A stretch of DNA of 20,199 nucleotides, taken from an uncultured Gammaproteobacteria bacterium. GTDB lineage: Bacteria; Pseudomonadota; Gammaproteobacteria; Pseudomonadales; Pseudohongiellaceae. This document shows, in pieces, positions 1 to 7,771 of the stretch; positions within the stretch are counted from its first letter, which is position 1; each line of letters starts with the position of its first letter. Both the position numbers and the translations under genes were made by a program. The stretch covers positions 1-20,199 of the forward strand of contig CAISYX010000099.1 of assembly GCA_903889815.1 (NCBI GenBank), read 5' to 3'. The notes beneath the pieces are model-generated. The model saw only the letters and a program-made list of their open reading frames with translations, searched no databases and was not told the origin of the DNA.

Positions 1-199
1 GCTGATCTGGAAACGAGGTGCGAATCTGTTCGCGGATTCTTTCGGGAGAGTGCCAGAGCGGCGACACCACGCTCTTTTGCGAGCCGGCGACGGTAAAGAC
101 TGCTTTCTCCTGCCATACGGAAAAAGGGATGCCGCGCTGGCGCAGGACATCAATCAGCCCGCGCCGCGGACCTATTACCAATACCCGGTGCTGTGTCAT
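1..199 (-). CDS. N-terminal fragment of an unidentified protein, possibly ATP-grasp
   Basis: This reading frame begins at an ATG (complement of 197-199) and runs off the left edge of the window, leaving 66 residues. The translation starts MTQHRVLVIGPRRGLIDVLR, which resembles a beta-strand, glycine turn and helix of a Rossmann-like fold. The N-terminal domain of ATP-grasp enzymes often begins in this way, but the ATP-grasp domain itself would lie outside the window, so the family call is only a guess. It lies 33 bases downstream of the lysine-rich small gene on the same strand and may share its transcript. No strong Shine-Dalgarno sequence is visible ahead of the start. That the frame is coding is fairly likely; the function is not established. 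Confidence 0.5.
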   Translation of the reverse strand, partial: MTQHRVLVIGPRRGLIDVLRQRGIPFSVWQEKAVFTVAGSQKSVVSPLWHSPERIREQIRTSFPDQ

Positions 200-232
200 G
201 TGAAGTAAGGACCGCGAGAGGCGGACCGCCGA

Positions 233-340
233 TCAGTCGCTCCGGGTGTCTTTCTTGGCCTTCTTGACGACTTTCTTTTCCTTCATCGTCAAGGCCGGCT
301 TTTTTTTCACTTCCTTCTTGGCATTGCGTTCTTTGGCCAT
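233..340 (-). CDS. Small lysine-rich basic protein, 35 aa
   Basis: A short frame of 35 codons plus TGA starts at ATG (complement of 338-340). A clear Shine-Dalgarno sequence, AGGAGAAG, lies a few bases upstream. The protein begins MAKERNAKKEVKKKPALTMK and continues with two more lysine clusters. It has about 14 lysines and 2 arginines in 35 residues, no cysteine, no aromatic residue and no hydrophobic segment, so it should be a soluble, strongly basic and probably disordered cytoplasmic peptide. It follows efp after 79 bases on the same strand and could be co-transcribed with it. Its composition suggests binding to nucleic acid or the ribosome, but this is inference; I cannot assign a function. 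The ribosome binding site and the ordered K-rich pattern argue that it is real and not a chance frame. Confidence 0.65.
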   Translation of the reverse strand: MAKERNAKKEVKKKPALTMKEKKVVKKAKKDTRSD

Positions 341-381
341 GAGGCTTCTCCTGGTTGACGCCCTGAATCAGGCAGGTGCAC

Positions 382-409
382 TGCCCGGACACAGTGTCAT
401 GCCCGGGCA
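382..409. other. Inverted repeat / palindrome between efp and the small gene
   Basis: TGCCCGG (382-388) is matched by CCGGGCA (403-409). An inner ACA/TGT pair (389-391 and 395-397) closes over CAG, leaving a five-base bulge. Overlapping it, ATGCCCGGGCAT (399-410) is a perfect 12-base palindrome. No T-run follows on the minus strand, so it is not a classical terminator. It could be an RNA processing or attenuating structure between efp and the small gene, or a protein binding site. Confidence 0.35.
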
Positions 410-419
410 TAAGGGTCAA

Positions 420-986
420 TCAACGCTTTACGCGTGACTTGTATTCGCCTGTACGCGAGTCGATCTCAACGAAGTCGCCGATCTCGCAGAAGGCGGATAC
501 GCTCATTTCCTTGCCACTCTTCAGACGTGCCGTCTTCATGACCTTGCCGGACGTGTCGCCACGTGCAGACGGCTCGGTGTAGATGATCTCGCGAGTGATG
601 GTGTTGGGCAGGTCGATTGAAATGACCTTGTCGTTGTAAAACACAGCATTGCAGACATCTTCCATGCCGTCTTCGATGTAGTCGATCACGGCATCCAGAT
701 CGTCCTTTTCTATTTCGATCTGTTCGAATTCGGTGTCCACGAACACATACATCGGGTCAGCGAAATAGGAATAGGTCACTTCCTTCTGTTCCAGAACAAC
801 CATCTCGAACTTGTCGTCAGCCTTGTAAACAGTCTCGGTCTGCATGCCATTGAGAAGGTTTTTCAGTTTCATCTTGCAGATGGCAGTGTTGCGGCCAGAC
901 TTGGTGAATTCGCTCTTCTGCACTTTCCAGGGGGAGCCACCGATCATGATGACCTGGCCGGCTCGAACTTCTTGCGCTGTTTTCAT
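420..986 (-). CDS. efp: Translation elongation factor P, EarP (Arg32) type
   Basis: The product is 188 residues, the normal length for EF-P. EF-P binds between the ribosomal P and E sites and relieves stalling on proline-rich stretches. The N-terminal KOW-like domain (about 1-65) carries the loop KSGRN, which puts arginine at position 32, where lysine-modified EF-Ps such as that of E. coli have lysine. Arg32 EF-Ps are rhamnosylated by EarP, and an earP gene lies immediately upstream. Two OB-fold domains follow, with recognisable stretches EVTYSYFADPMYVF, IEDGMEDVCNAVFYNDKVIS and RGDTSGKVMKTARLKSG, and the typical C-terminus DSRTGEYKSRVKR. The start is ATG at the complement of 984-986, with no strong Shine-Dalgarno sequence. 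It sits 60 bases after earP on the same strand, so the two are probably one operon. Family and modification type are very secure. Confidence 0.97.
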   Translation of the reverse strand: MKTAQEVRAGQVIMIGGSPWKVQKSEFTKSGRNTAICKMKLKNLLNGMQTETVYKADDKFEMVVLEQKEVTYSYFADPMYVFVDTEFEQIEIEKDDLDAVIDYIEDGMEDVCNAVFYNDKVISIDLPNTITREIIYTEPSARGDTSGKVMKTARLKSGKEMSVSAFCEIGDFVEIDSRTGEYKSRVKR

Positions 987-1046
987 GTGTAGGTACTCGA
1001 AATTGTAGGGGCAATGGGAACATTGCCTGGTGTTGACCTTGCGCTG

Positions 1047-2264
1047 TCAGCGTGACCGGGTGTGGCAGAACCGCATCAGATTCGCTGCCAGATCCGGCAT
1101 TTCTGCCAGGTGTTGCTGCCATTTCCCGGCCTGCTCTCGCAGCTCGGGAAGTTGTGGGCGCAGATGATGCCACAGTTCCTGGCAATCTTCACCCAGATTC
1201 CAGAGTCTCACGAATTGCCGCAAAGCCATGCTGGATGCCGCCTGCGGCGCGTTCTCCCGCTGCGATTCCTCTCCCTGGATATCCAGAAAAGCGTCCAGCT
1301 TCTGCAGATGCGCCTGCTCCTGCTGGGGGTAGATATGCCAAAGCAACGGGCGGGCCGCCCACTGCGCACGCACGAAGGAGTCCTCCCCGCGCACGAAATT
1401 GAAGTCGCAAAGGCTTAGCAGGCGATCATAGTCGTCCTGTGACAGGAAAGGGATCACGGCAATACTCAGAGCCCCCCGGACGGCTGCCTCACCCACCCGC
1501 AGAGCATCAGGCAATTCAAGGAAGCGCTGCACACTGCTCAGGCTGCGCCCCTCGGGCACCAGACAGAGCGTCGGAACATGGTCCTGCGCCATCGCGGCAA
1601 GACAGCCGCCCAAGGACTCACTTTCATAGGTGAAAAGCGACACAAGCACCAGGTCGTTCGTCAACGAGCCGTTCAACGCGGGCACCAGCTCAGTCAGCAA
1701 CCGTTGCCGTTCAATCTGCTCCTCGCGCTGCCACAAAGTGTGGCGAACCAGCAGATCTGATTCGCGCAGCAGCCCGCCGGTGCGGGCGGTGAAGCCGGGA
1801 AAGAAGAATGTCTTCTGCGCGGGGTCAGCGCGCCCAGGCAGCGAGACAAGCGAGGCCAGCAGGTGATGGTCTTCCACCCAAGACTCTGCACTCAGGTATT
1901 CCAGATTGATCCAGATGGGGACGCGCGCTGCTGCCCCAAGGGCGCTGAGGAGCGTCTCGGGAAGCGCACACGCAAAGGCTTCAATGAGCAGGTTGCTGCT
2001 GATGATGGCGTCAGACTCGGTGGCAGAGGGCTCCCAGGACGAGGACCAGATTCCAATCTGCACGCCCTCGATGCGCTCCTCACACAACTCGGCCTGCGCC
2101 CGCTTCAGAAACTTCGCCACCAGCGCCGCATCATCAACCCACAGGGTGACATCCACACCATATTCGGCGACGAGCTGGCGCGCGAGTCGCCAGCACACAC
2201 CGATATCACCAAAGTTGTCGACGATGGCGCAGAAGATCGAGCATCGCTGCGGAACGGCAGTCAC
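1047..2264 (-). CDS. earP: EF-P arginine rhamnosyltransferase EarP
   Basis: The 405-residue product begins with the EarP hallmark IFCAIVDNFGDIGVCWRLARQL. EarP is an inverting glycosyltransferase with a GT-B-like fold that moves rhamnose from dTDP-L-rhamnose to Arg32 of EF-P. The two N-terminal aspartates of the family active site are visible as Asp16 and Asp20. The conserved acidic stretch of the donor-binding C-terminal half is FNFVRGEDSFVRAQWA, with Glu294 as the likely essential glutamate. The start codon is GTG (complement of 2262-2264); an in-frame TGA fifteen bases upstream rules out a longer form. The gene precedes efp by 60 bases, so enzyme and substrate are encoded together as in Pseudomonas. 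No dTDP-rhamnose synthesis genes lie in this window. It diverges from ppdK across 219 bases. Confidence 0.96.
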   Translation of the reverse strand: MTAVPQRCSIFCAIVDNFGDIGVCWRLARQLVAEYGVDVTLWVDDAALVAKFLKRAQAELCEERIEGVQIGIWSSSWEPSATESDAIISSNLLIEAFACALPETLLSALGAAARVPIWINLEYLSAESWVEDHHLLASLVSLPGRADPAQKTFFFPGFTARTGGLLRESDLLVRHTLWQREEQIERQRLLTELVPALNGSLTNDLVLVSLFTYESESLGGCLAAMAQDHVPTLCLVPEGRSLSSVQRFLELPDALRVGEAAVRGALSIAVIPFLSQDDYDRLLSLCDFNFVRGEDSFVRAQWAARPLLWHIYPQQEQAHLQKLDAFLDIQGEESQRENAPQAASSMALRQFVRLWNLGEDCQELWHHLRPQLPELREQAGKWQQHLAEMPDLAANLMRFCHTRSR

Positions 2265-2483
2265 AGAGTCGGGTCTCGCTCAAGGCGACTGCAAGCCGCC
2301 GTGCAGGGTTATGGGGCAGCAAGAATACCGCAGCAACTTCAGGAAGGAAATTCGCCGCCAGAATCAGGCCAAGTACGTGATTTTCTCAGTAGTTTCCGCC
2401 CTGAGGCGACGCCCTCCGAGCTGGATTTTGCGGGGCAGTTGTTTTATCCTGCCGCTCCACTTCTCCTGTGCAGACCTGGGACT

Positions 2484-5258
2484 ATGAAACAAAGCGCTAT
2501 GAAGGCCAACACCGCAACTTCCAAGACCAAAACAAGCAGCAGTACGAAATCAGCCAAATCACAGACCTATGTCTACAACTTCGGTAAGCAGACAGACGGC
2601 AACGCCAGCATGCGCGAGTTGCTTGGCGGCAAAGGTGCAAACCTTGCGGAAATGGCAGCCATCGGGCTGCCTGTGCCTCCCGGATTCACCATCAGTACAG
2701 AAGTCTGCACGTACTTCTACGCCCACGAACGCAGCTATCCGCGCGCGCTTTCCGGCGATGTGAAAACAGCGATCGCCCTCATCGAATCACAGATGAAGAA
2801 AGTGTTCGGCGGCAAGGACAACCCCTTGCTGGTATCCGTGCGCTCCGGTGCCAGGGACTCCATGCCTGGCATGATGGATACCATTCTCAACCTGGGCCTG
2901 AACGATGTTACCGTCGAGGGGCTTGCCAACATTTCTGAGAATCCGCGTTTTGCATGGGATTGCTACCGTCGCTTCATCCAGATGTACGGGGACGTGGTGA
3001 TGGGCGTCCAGGCTGCCGACGAAGAGTCACACGACCCGTTCCACGAGCTGCTGGATGCCTTGAAGAAATCCATGGGCAAGCCACAGGACAGCGATCTGAA
3101 TGCCGGCGACCTGCAGGTACTGGTCGGCCAGTACAAGGAACTGATTCGCAAGCGCACAGGCAAAGCCTTCCCCCAGGATGTTTACGAACAGCTGTGGGGC
3201 GCTGTCGGCGCCGTGTTCGGCTCCTGGAAGAATGAGCGTGCGATTCTGTACCGCCAGCAATATGGCATCCCCGCAGAATGGGGCACAGCCGTGAACGTGC
3301 AGGCCATGGTGTTCGGCAATGCCGGGGATGACAGTGCCACGGGCGTCGCGTTTACCCGCGACCCTGCCAACGGCGAAAAGGCCTTTTATGGCGAGTACCT
3401 GGTGAATGCGCAGGGCGAGGACGTCGTCGCCGGCGTGCGCACGCCAAAACCAATCGCCGCCATGGAAAAGGAGTTGCCCGAAAGTTTCGCAGCACTGGAA
3501 AAAGTGCGCACCAAGCTCGAGAAGCATTTCAAGGACATGCAGGACTTCGAATTCACCATCGAGAAGGGCCGTCTGTTCATGCTGCAGACGCGTAACGGCA
3601 AACGTACGGGCCTCGCCGCCATTCGCATAGCCGTCGAGATGGTGAAAGAGAAATTGATGGATCAGCGCACCGCGCTGCTGAAGATTCCTGCAGAGTCCGT
3701 CGACTCCCTGCTGGTGCCGATCTTCGATACAAAATCCCAGAAAGAAGCACAGATGATTGGCAAGGGCCTGCCCGCAGGGCCGGGCGCTGCTACAGGCCGC
3801 ATTGCGTTCACTGCAGCCGCTGCCGAAATTGAATCGCGCAAGGGCAACAAGGTGGTGCTTTGCCGTACGGAAACTTCTCCGGATGACCTCAAGGGGATGC
3901 TTTATTCCCAGGGCATTCTTACCACGCGTGGCGGGGTGTCTTCCCACGCCGCCCTGGTCGCCCGTCAGCTTGGCAAAGTCTGCGTCTGCGGCGCCGGGGA
4001 AGTCACGATCAACTATGAACGACGCACGCTGAGTGCTGGCGGTGTGGTACTGCAGGAAGGCGACTACATCTCCATCAATGGCACCACTGGCGCCATCTAC
4101 AAAGGCCTGATCGAGAGCGCGGATTCGGAAGTGAAGCGTGTGCTTGAGGGCGCCATGAAGCCGGAGAAGAGCTATACCTTCGAGCTCTTCCAGACTGTCA
4201 TGGAATGGTCAGACAAGTACCGACGCCTGCGCATCCGCACCAATGCCGACACACCGGCCATGGCAGAAACCGCAGTGGCCTACGGCGCCGAGGGCATCGG
4301 CCTGTGCCGCACAGAGCACATGTTCTTTGAAGGCGACCGTATTGACTACATGCGCCAGATGATTCTTGCCGTGGACCAGGTTCAGCGTCGCGAAGCTCTC
4401 AAAAAGCTGTTGCCATTCCAGCGCAAGGACTTCGTAGGTTTGTTCAAAGCAATGGCAGGTCGTCCAGTGACAATTCGTCTCCTTGACCCTCCCCTGCATG
4501 AATTTCTGCCTCAGGACGATGCGGTGCGTCGCCAGTTGGCCGACAAACTTGGCCTGCCACTGGAGTTCGTGATCGAGCGCATCAAGGCACTCCACGAAGA
4601 AAACCCGATGCTCGGTTGCCGTGGTTGCCGACTGGGCATTCTGTATCCAGAGATTACCGAGATGCAGGTGCGCGCCGTATTCGAAGCTGCCGCAGCGGTG
4701 ATGACTGCCAAAAACCCTGTACCAGTAAATCCCGAAATAATGATTCCCCTGGTAGGCTTCAAGCAGGAACTGGCCGATCAGCTGGCCATCGTGCATCGCG
4801 TCGCGAAAGAAGTCATGGCGAAGAATGGCATCCAGATCGACTACCTGGTTGGCACCATGATTGAAGTGCCACGTGCCGCCATCACGGCCGAAGAGATCGC
4901 CGAACAGGCGCAATTCTTCAGCTTCGGCACCAACGACCTCACACAGACAACGCTGGGCCTGAGTCGCGATGACATGGGTCTGTTTTATGACGAGTACCAG
5001 CGCAAGGAGATCTACAACAAGAACCCCTTCGCCAGCCTCGATCAGACTGGCGTGGGCAAGCTGATGCAGTTTGCGGTGGAGAATGGCCGGAGGTCGCGTC
5101 CCGACCTCAAACTCGGTATCTGTGGCGAGCACGCCGGCGATCCGGACTCAATCGAGTTCTGTCACCGCCTTGGCCTGCACTATGTCAGCTGCTCACCACC
5201 CCGCGTGCCAATCGCTCGTCTGGCTGCCGCTCAGGCTGCGCTGCGCGAGAAGAAGTAA
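2484..5258 (+). CDS. ppdK: Pyruvate, phosphate dikinase
   Basis: This 924-residue enzyme interconverts pyruvate, ATP and phosphate with phosphoenolpyruvate, AMP and pyrophosphate, at the link between glycolysis and gluconeogenesis. The order is normal: ATP-binding domain (about 30-390, with LLGGKGANLAEMAAIGLPVP and VRSGARDSMPGMMDTILNLG), phosphohistidine domain, then the PEP/pyruvate barrel. The phospho-carrier His488 lies in TRGGVSSHAALVARQLGK, and the catalytic Cys880 in GICGEHAGDP near the C-terminus. The residue two before the histidine is Ser486, where many PPDKs have the regulatory threonine. About thirty N-terminal residues are rich in Ser, Thr and Lys and look disordered. Two starts are possible, ATG 2484 and ATG 2499; neither has a good ribosome binding site. 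The frame is open back to 1863, but that part is antisense to earP and not PPDK-like. The PPDK regulatory kinase is not in the window. Confidence 0.96.
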   Translation: MKQSAMKANTATSKTKTSSSTKSAKSQTYVYNFGKQTDGNASMRELLGGKGANLAEMAAIGLPVPPGFTISTEVCTYFYAHERSYPRALSGDVKTAIALIESQMKKVFGGKDNPLLVSVRSGARDSMPGMMDTILNLGLNDVTVEGLANISENPRFAWDCYRRFIQMYGDVVMGVQAADEESHDPFHELLDALKKSMGKPQDSDLNAGDLQVLVGQYKELIRKRTGKAFPQDVYEQLWGAVGAVFGSWKNERAILYRQQYGIPAEWGTAVNVQAMVFGNAGDDSATGVAFTRDPANGEKAFYGEYLVNAQGEDVVAGVRTPKPIAAMEKELPESFAALEKVRTKLEKHFKDMQDFEFTIEKGRLFMLQTRNGKRTGLAAIRIAVEMVKEKLMDQRTALLKIPAESVDSLLVPIFDTKSQKEAQMIGKGLPAGPGAATGRIAFTAAAAEIESRKGNKVVLCRTETSPDDLKGMLYSQGILTTRGGVSSHAALVARQLGKVCVCGAGEVTINYERRTLSAGGVVLQEGDYISINGTTGAIYKGLIESADSEVKRVLEGAMKPEKSYTFELFQTVMEWSDKYRRLRIRTNADTPAMAETAVAYGAEGIGLCRTEHMFFEGDRIDYMRQMILAVDQVQRREALKKLLPFQRKDFVGLFKAMAGRPVTIRLLDPPLHEFLPQDDAVRRQLADKLGLPLEFVIERIKALHEENPMLGCRGCRLGILYPEITEMQVRAVFEAAAAVMTAKNPVPVNPEIMIPLVGFKQELADQLAIVHRVAKEVMAKNGIQIDYLVGTMIEVPRAAITAEEIAEQAQFFSFGTNDLTQTTLGLSRDDMGLFYDEYQRKEIYNKNPFASLDQTGVGKLMQFAVENGRRSRPDLKLGICGEHAGDPDSIEFCHRLGLHYVSCSPPRVPIARLAAAQAALREKK

Positions 5259-5267
5259 ATAAAAAAA

Positions 5268-5305
5268 GGCCCCGGACACTTCGATCAAGTGTCCGGGGCC
5301 TTTTT
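5268..5305. terminator. Bidirectional intrinsic terminator, ppdK / GMC operon
   Basis: GGCCCCGGACACTT (5268-5281) pairs perfectly with AAGTGTCCGGGGCC (5287-5300), a 14-base-pair stem with loop CGATC. TTTTT follows (5301-5305) and seven A residues precede it (5261-5267), so the element works in both directions. It lies between the convergent ends of ppdK (5258) and the GMC dehydrogenase gene (5311) and should serve both. Confidence 0.93.
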
Positions 5306-5310
5306 GCTTT

Positions 5311-7017
5311 CTAACCCGCAATACTCTCCCAGTTCGCCACCAGATGTTCGGCGGTGCGCCAGGCCAGCGCCTGTGCGGTGAGCGTTGGATTCCGCGACCC
5401 ACTTGTCCCCATCACGGACGCTCCCAGAATGCCCAGGTTGGGGGATTCATGGGCAAACCCATAGCGATCGGTGACGTTGGTGCTCGGATCATCGCCCATC
5501 CGGGTTCCACCGTAAGCGTGCGTCGAAGTCCCCATTGCAGTGCCCAGTGGGGCACGAATGATCTGCACGGCCCCTGCTGCACGGTACCATTCCTCCATCC
5601 TGTCCTGTGTGAACGCAGCAATCCCCAACTCATTCTGGCGATACTCCGCCGTAATACGGATGACTGGCAGGCCCAGACGGTCCTTGACGAGCGGGTCCAG
5701 GTCCAGATAGTTGCCCCGATACGGCAACGTCGTCTTCTGGATGTAGGACGCATTGGTCCTGTCAGCATTCTCGCTGATGAAGGCCTTCCACTTTGCCCCC
5801 CAGTTCGGCACCAGGTCAAAGGTGGACATCTTCGCCGCAGAAATGGGTTTGCGATCTGTGTGGGCCCAGAGATTTCCGCCACCAATGAAATCCAGATCTC
5901 CGTGGTCGAAATTGTCATCCGCCCATTCGTCAATGGCGACGCCCTGCGCTGGCAAGCCGTACCAGTTGTTCAGGTTTTTGGGGAACAGGGCGATTACCGG
6001 TGCTCCCTGGTGATGGCTGAGGTAATGCTGTCCCACCTGACCGCTGTTGTTGGCAAGGCCCTCTGGAAATTCCTTTGACCTGGAAAGCAGAAGCAGGCGC
6101 GAGTTCTCGTAGGTGTGACTGGCCAGCAGCACTGCATCGGCGGGCTGGAACATCACCTGATTACCGCTCAGATACTCCACGCCAGTGACCCGGCCGTCGG
6201 CATTGTTTACGATCTTGAGCACCCGCGCATGCGTGACAACTTTCAGGCGGCCGGACTTCAGTGCTTCCGGAATGGTCGTTACCGCCGTTGAACTCTTGGC
6301 AGCCACATGGCAGCCGCCTCTGTCGCAGAAACCATGGTAGAAGCAGCCAGGTCTGTCTCCATAAACTTCCGAATTGATGGCCGCCGGACCCTGGAAGGGT
6401 TGCCAGCCCAGCGTGCGGGCGGCGTCGCCCATCATGTCGGTGAATCCTGAACTGCGCAGTCCCGGCATGGGATAGGCTCGAGATCTGGGACCCTCGAACT
6501 GATTGCCACCGGCGTGCAGAGTGCCCTGTATGTTGCCCGCGTTGCCTGACACGCCAAGGGCATATTCCACACGATCATAGTAGGGCTCGAGATCCTCGTA
6601 GGCAAACGGCCAGTCTTCGACTGTGGAATCTTCCGGAATGCGATTCGCGCCATAGCGTCGCGTGGTTTCACTGACCGTCTTGAAGTCCCAGGGATTGAGT
6701 CTCCAGCTCTGCGCCCAATAATGCAGCGATGTGCCGCCGACACCGTTCATCATCGGATGGCCGCCGCCCTGCACCGCCTCGAAGTTGATGTTGGCACGCG
6801 AAGTAGGGATCTCATTCTTGGCCTTGGGTACGGCCTGGGGCCAGTCCCGGATGTTGTTGCGAATTTCGTCCGGGGCAAAGTCGCGGGTACCCATCCAGCC
6901 ACCCGCTTCCAGCCCGATGACATTCAGTCCGGCATTGACGAGCGGCAGCACGGCCACTCCGCCTACCGCTCCCAGGCCGATCACTACCACGTCTGTCCTT
7001 GGCATTTCAGTGGCCAT
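5311..7017 (-). CDS. GMC-family FAD dehydrogenase, gluconate/glucose dehydrogenase large-subunit type
   Basis: The 568-residue product starts at ATG (complement of 7015-7017), with AAGGAG a few bases before it, and overlaps the end of the small-subunit gene by 11 bases, so translation is probably coupled. The FAD-binding motif VVVIGLGAVGG (Gly14, Gly16, Gly19) is followed by LEAGG. The C-terminal GMC domain has GGTRMGDDP and the probable catalytic pair His500 (THAYGG) and Asn543 (SRNPT). Cys225, Cys231 and Cys236, with His228, lie in GCFYHGFCDRGGCHVAAKSS. FAD-dependent glucose dehydrogenase catalytic subunits carry an iron-sulfur cluster in this area, so a [3Fe-4S] cluster is plausible here. 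No signal peptide is present; export by hitchhiking on the Tat-targeted small subunit is likely. It should oxidise a sugar, sugar acid or alcohol in the periplasm; the substrate cannot be read from the sequence. No cytochrome c subunit follows. Confidence 0.88.
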   Translation of the reverse strand: MATEMPRTDVVVIGLGAVGGVAVLPLVNAGLNVIGLEAGGWMGTRDFAPDEIRNNIRDWPQAVPKAKNEIPTSRANINFEAVQGGGHPMMNGVGGTSLHYWAQSWRLNPWDFKTVSETTRRYGANRIPEDSTVEDWPFAYEDLEPYYDRVEYALGVSGNAGNIQGTLHAGGNQFEGPRSRAYPMPGLRSSGFTDMMGDAARTLGWQPFQGPAAINSEVYGDRPGCFYHGFCDRGGCHVAAKSSTAVTTIPEALKSGRLKVVTHARVLKIVNNADGRVTGVEYLSGNQVMFQPADAVLLASHTYENSRLLLLSRSKEFPEGLANNSGQVGQHYLSHHQGAPVIALFPKNLNNWYGLPAQGVAIDEWADDNFDHGDLDFIGGGNLWAHTDRKPISAAKMSTFDLVPNWGAKWKAFISENADRTNASYIQKTTLPYRGNYLDLDPLVKDRLGLPVIRITAEYRQNELGIAAFTQDRMEEWYRAAGAVQIIRAPLGTAMGTSTHAYGGTRMGDDPSTNVTDRYGFAHESPNLGILGASVMGTSGSRNPTLTAQALAWRTAEHLVANWESIAG

Positions 7018-7744
7018 GGCTGACTCCTTCAGGCTGAACGCCCGCGACCGGGTCCTTGGTGTAGGCAGGCATGTCATAGGCCGACTGGCGGCTGGGTGCC
7101 AGAGCACTGCCCTGACTTACATCGTCTGCGCTCGACGCGATCCTCACCCCGGGATAGCCAAGCAGCGCCCACCCCACGAAGTCGCGATTGCCGCCGTAAT
7201 AAGGGTCGCTGAACGTCCCTTCGATGGTGTGCGTACGAACGGTATTGAAGAAGCCGGCATTCAGCATCGGATAGGCGGTGATGGCGTTCTGGGTCATGGC
7301 CTCGATGATGGCGTCCTGTTCAGCGGCGGACAGAAAACTGAAGGCAACGCCTCCCCGTTCCACGGCTAGACTGTCCAGTGCCGCAAGCCCGACTGCATAT
7401 TGATCCCTTGAGGCGGCCATGGCGCCTGTCAATCCACGGTCTATGAAGTGAACGGCGCGGGCTTCACGGGCTCCGGGCGTGCCGTCATCACTGGGTATGA
7501 TGCGCGACGCAAAGGCGTCCAATGCGGCGCTCTCAGCAGAAGTCAACGTCTCGAAGGCTTCAGCAACCGGAATGCGAGAGGGCGCTGCCTGCAGGGACGG
7601 CGTCTGCGCAATGGCGGCTCCACTGCTTGCGGCAATGAGCGCTGCGCCTGTCAGTCCGGCGCCCTTGAGCAGGTCTCTGCGGGAGAGGCCGCCCCCTTCC
7701 TGAGATTGGTTTTGTGCAATGCAATTCTTCTTGTTCTTGTCCAT
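7007..7744 (-). CDS. Gluconate 2-dehydrogenase subunit 3 family protein with Tat signal
   Basis: The 245-residue product has an N-terminal region ending in the twin-arginine motif SRRDLLKG (Arg22, Arg23), a hydrophobic stretch LTGAALIAASSGAAIA, and a likely cleavage site near residue 46. The mature part contains the family patterns FETLTSAESAALDAFASRIIPSDD, DRGLTG and GTFSDPYYGGNRDFVGWALLGYPG. In gluconate dehydrogenase and FAD glucose dehydrogenase this small subunit carries the folded flavoprotein through the Tat pore and is needed for its maturation. It is the first gene of the minus-strand pair; its end overlaps the start of the GMC gene by 11 bases. GAGGA just ahead of the ATG is the ribosome binding site. 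The upstream 169 bases are shared with the divergent PEBP gene. Confidence 0.88.
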   Translation of the reverse strand: MDKNKKNCIAQNQSQEGGGLSRRDLLKGAGLTGAALIAASSGAAIAQTPSLQAAPSRIPVAEAFETLTSAESAALDAFASRIIPSDDGTPGAREARAVHFIDRGLTGAMAASRDQYAVGLAALDSLAVERGGVAFSFLSAAEQDAIIEAMTQNAITAYPMLNAGFFNTVRTHTIEGTFSDPYYGGNRDFVGWALLGYPGVRIASSADDVSQGSALAPSRQSAYDMPAYTKDPVAGVQPEGVSHGH

Positions 7745-7751
7745 GTGATCC

Positions 7752-7771
7752 TCGCGATCTCTGTGTCGCGA
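7752..7771. repeat. Two TCGCGA palindromes upstream of the dehydrogenase small-subunit gene
   Basis: TCGCGA occurs at 7752-7757 and again at 7766-7771, 14 bases apart, just before the ATG of the Tat subunit gene; the copy nearest the gene overlaps its ribosome binding site. Together they also form an inverted repeat in the leader. A regulator binding site or a leader hairpin hiding the ribosome binding site is possible. This is a weak call. Confidence 0.25.

Noticed and set aside
300..308. Run of T on the plus strand near the small gene, considered as a terminator
   Set aside because: It is the complement of consecutive lysine codons of the small basic gene and has no adjacent stem.
1863..2483. 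Upstream open extension of the ppdK frame by 207 codons
   Set aside because: The region is antisense to the earP 5' half and then intergenic. The translated part is not PPDK-like, and family similarity begins after 2484.
3027..3947. 306-codon minus-strand frame inside ppdK
   Set aside because: Shadow of the ppdK coding strand: no domain and odd composition.
4209..5132. 307-codon minus-strand frame inside ppdK
   Set aside because: Same reasoning: the plus strand carries the PEP-binding barrel and the catalytic cysteine.
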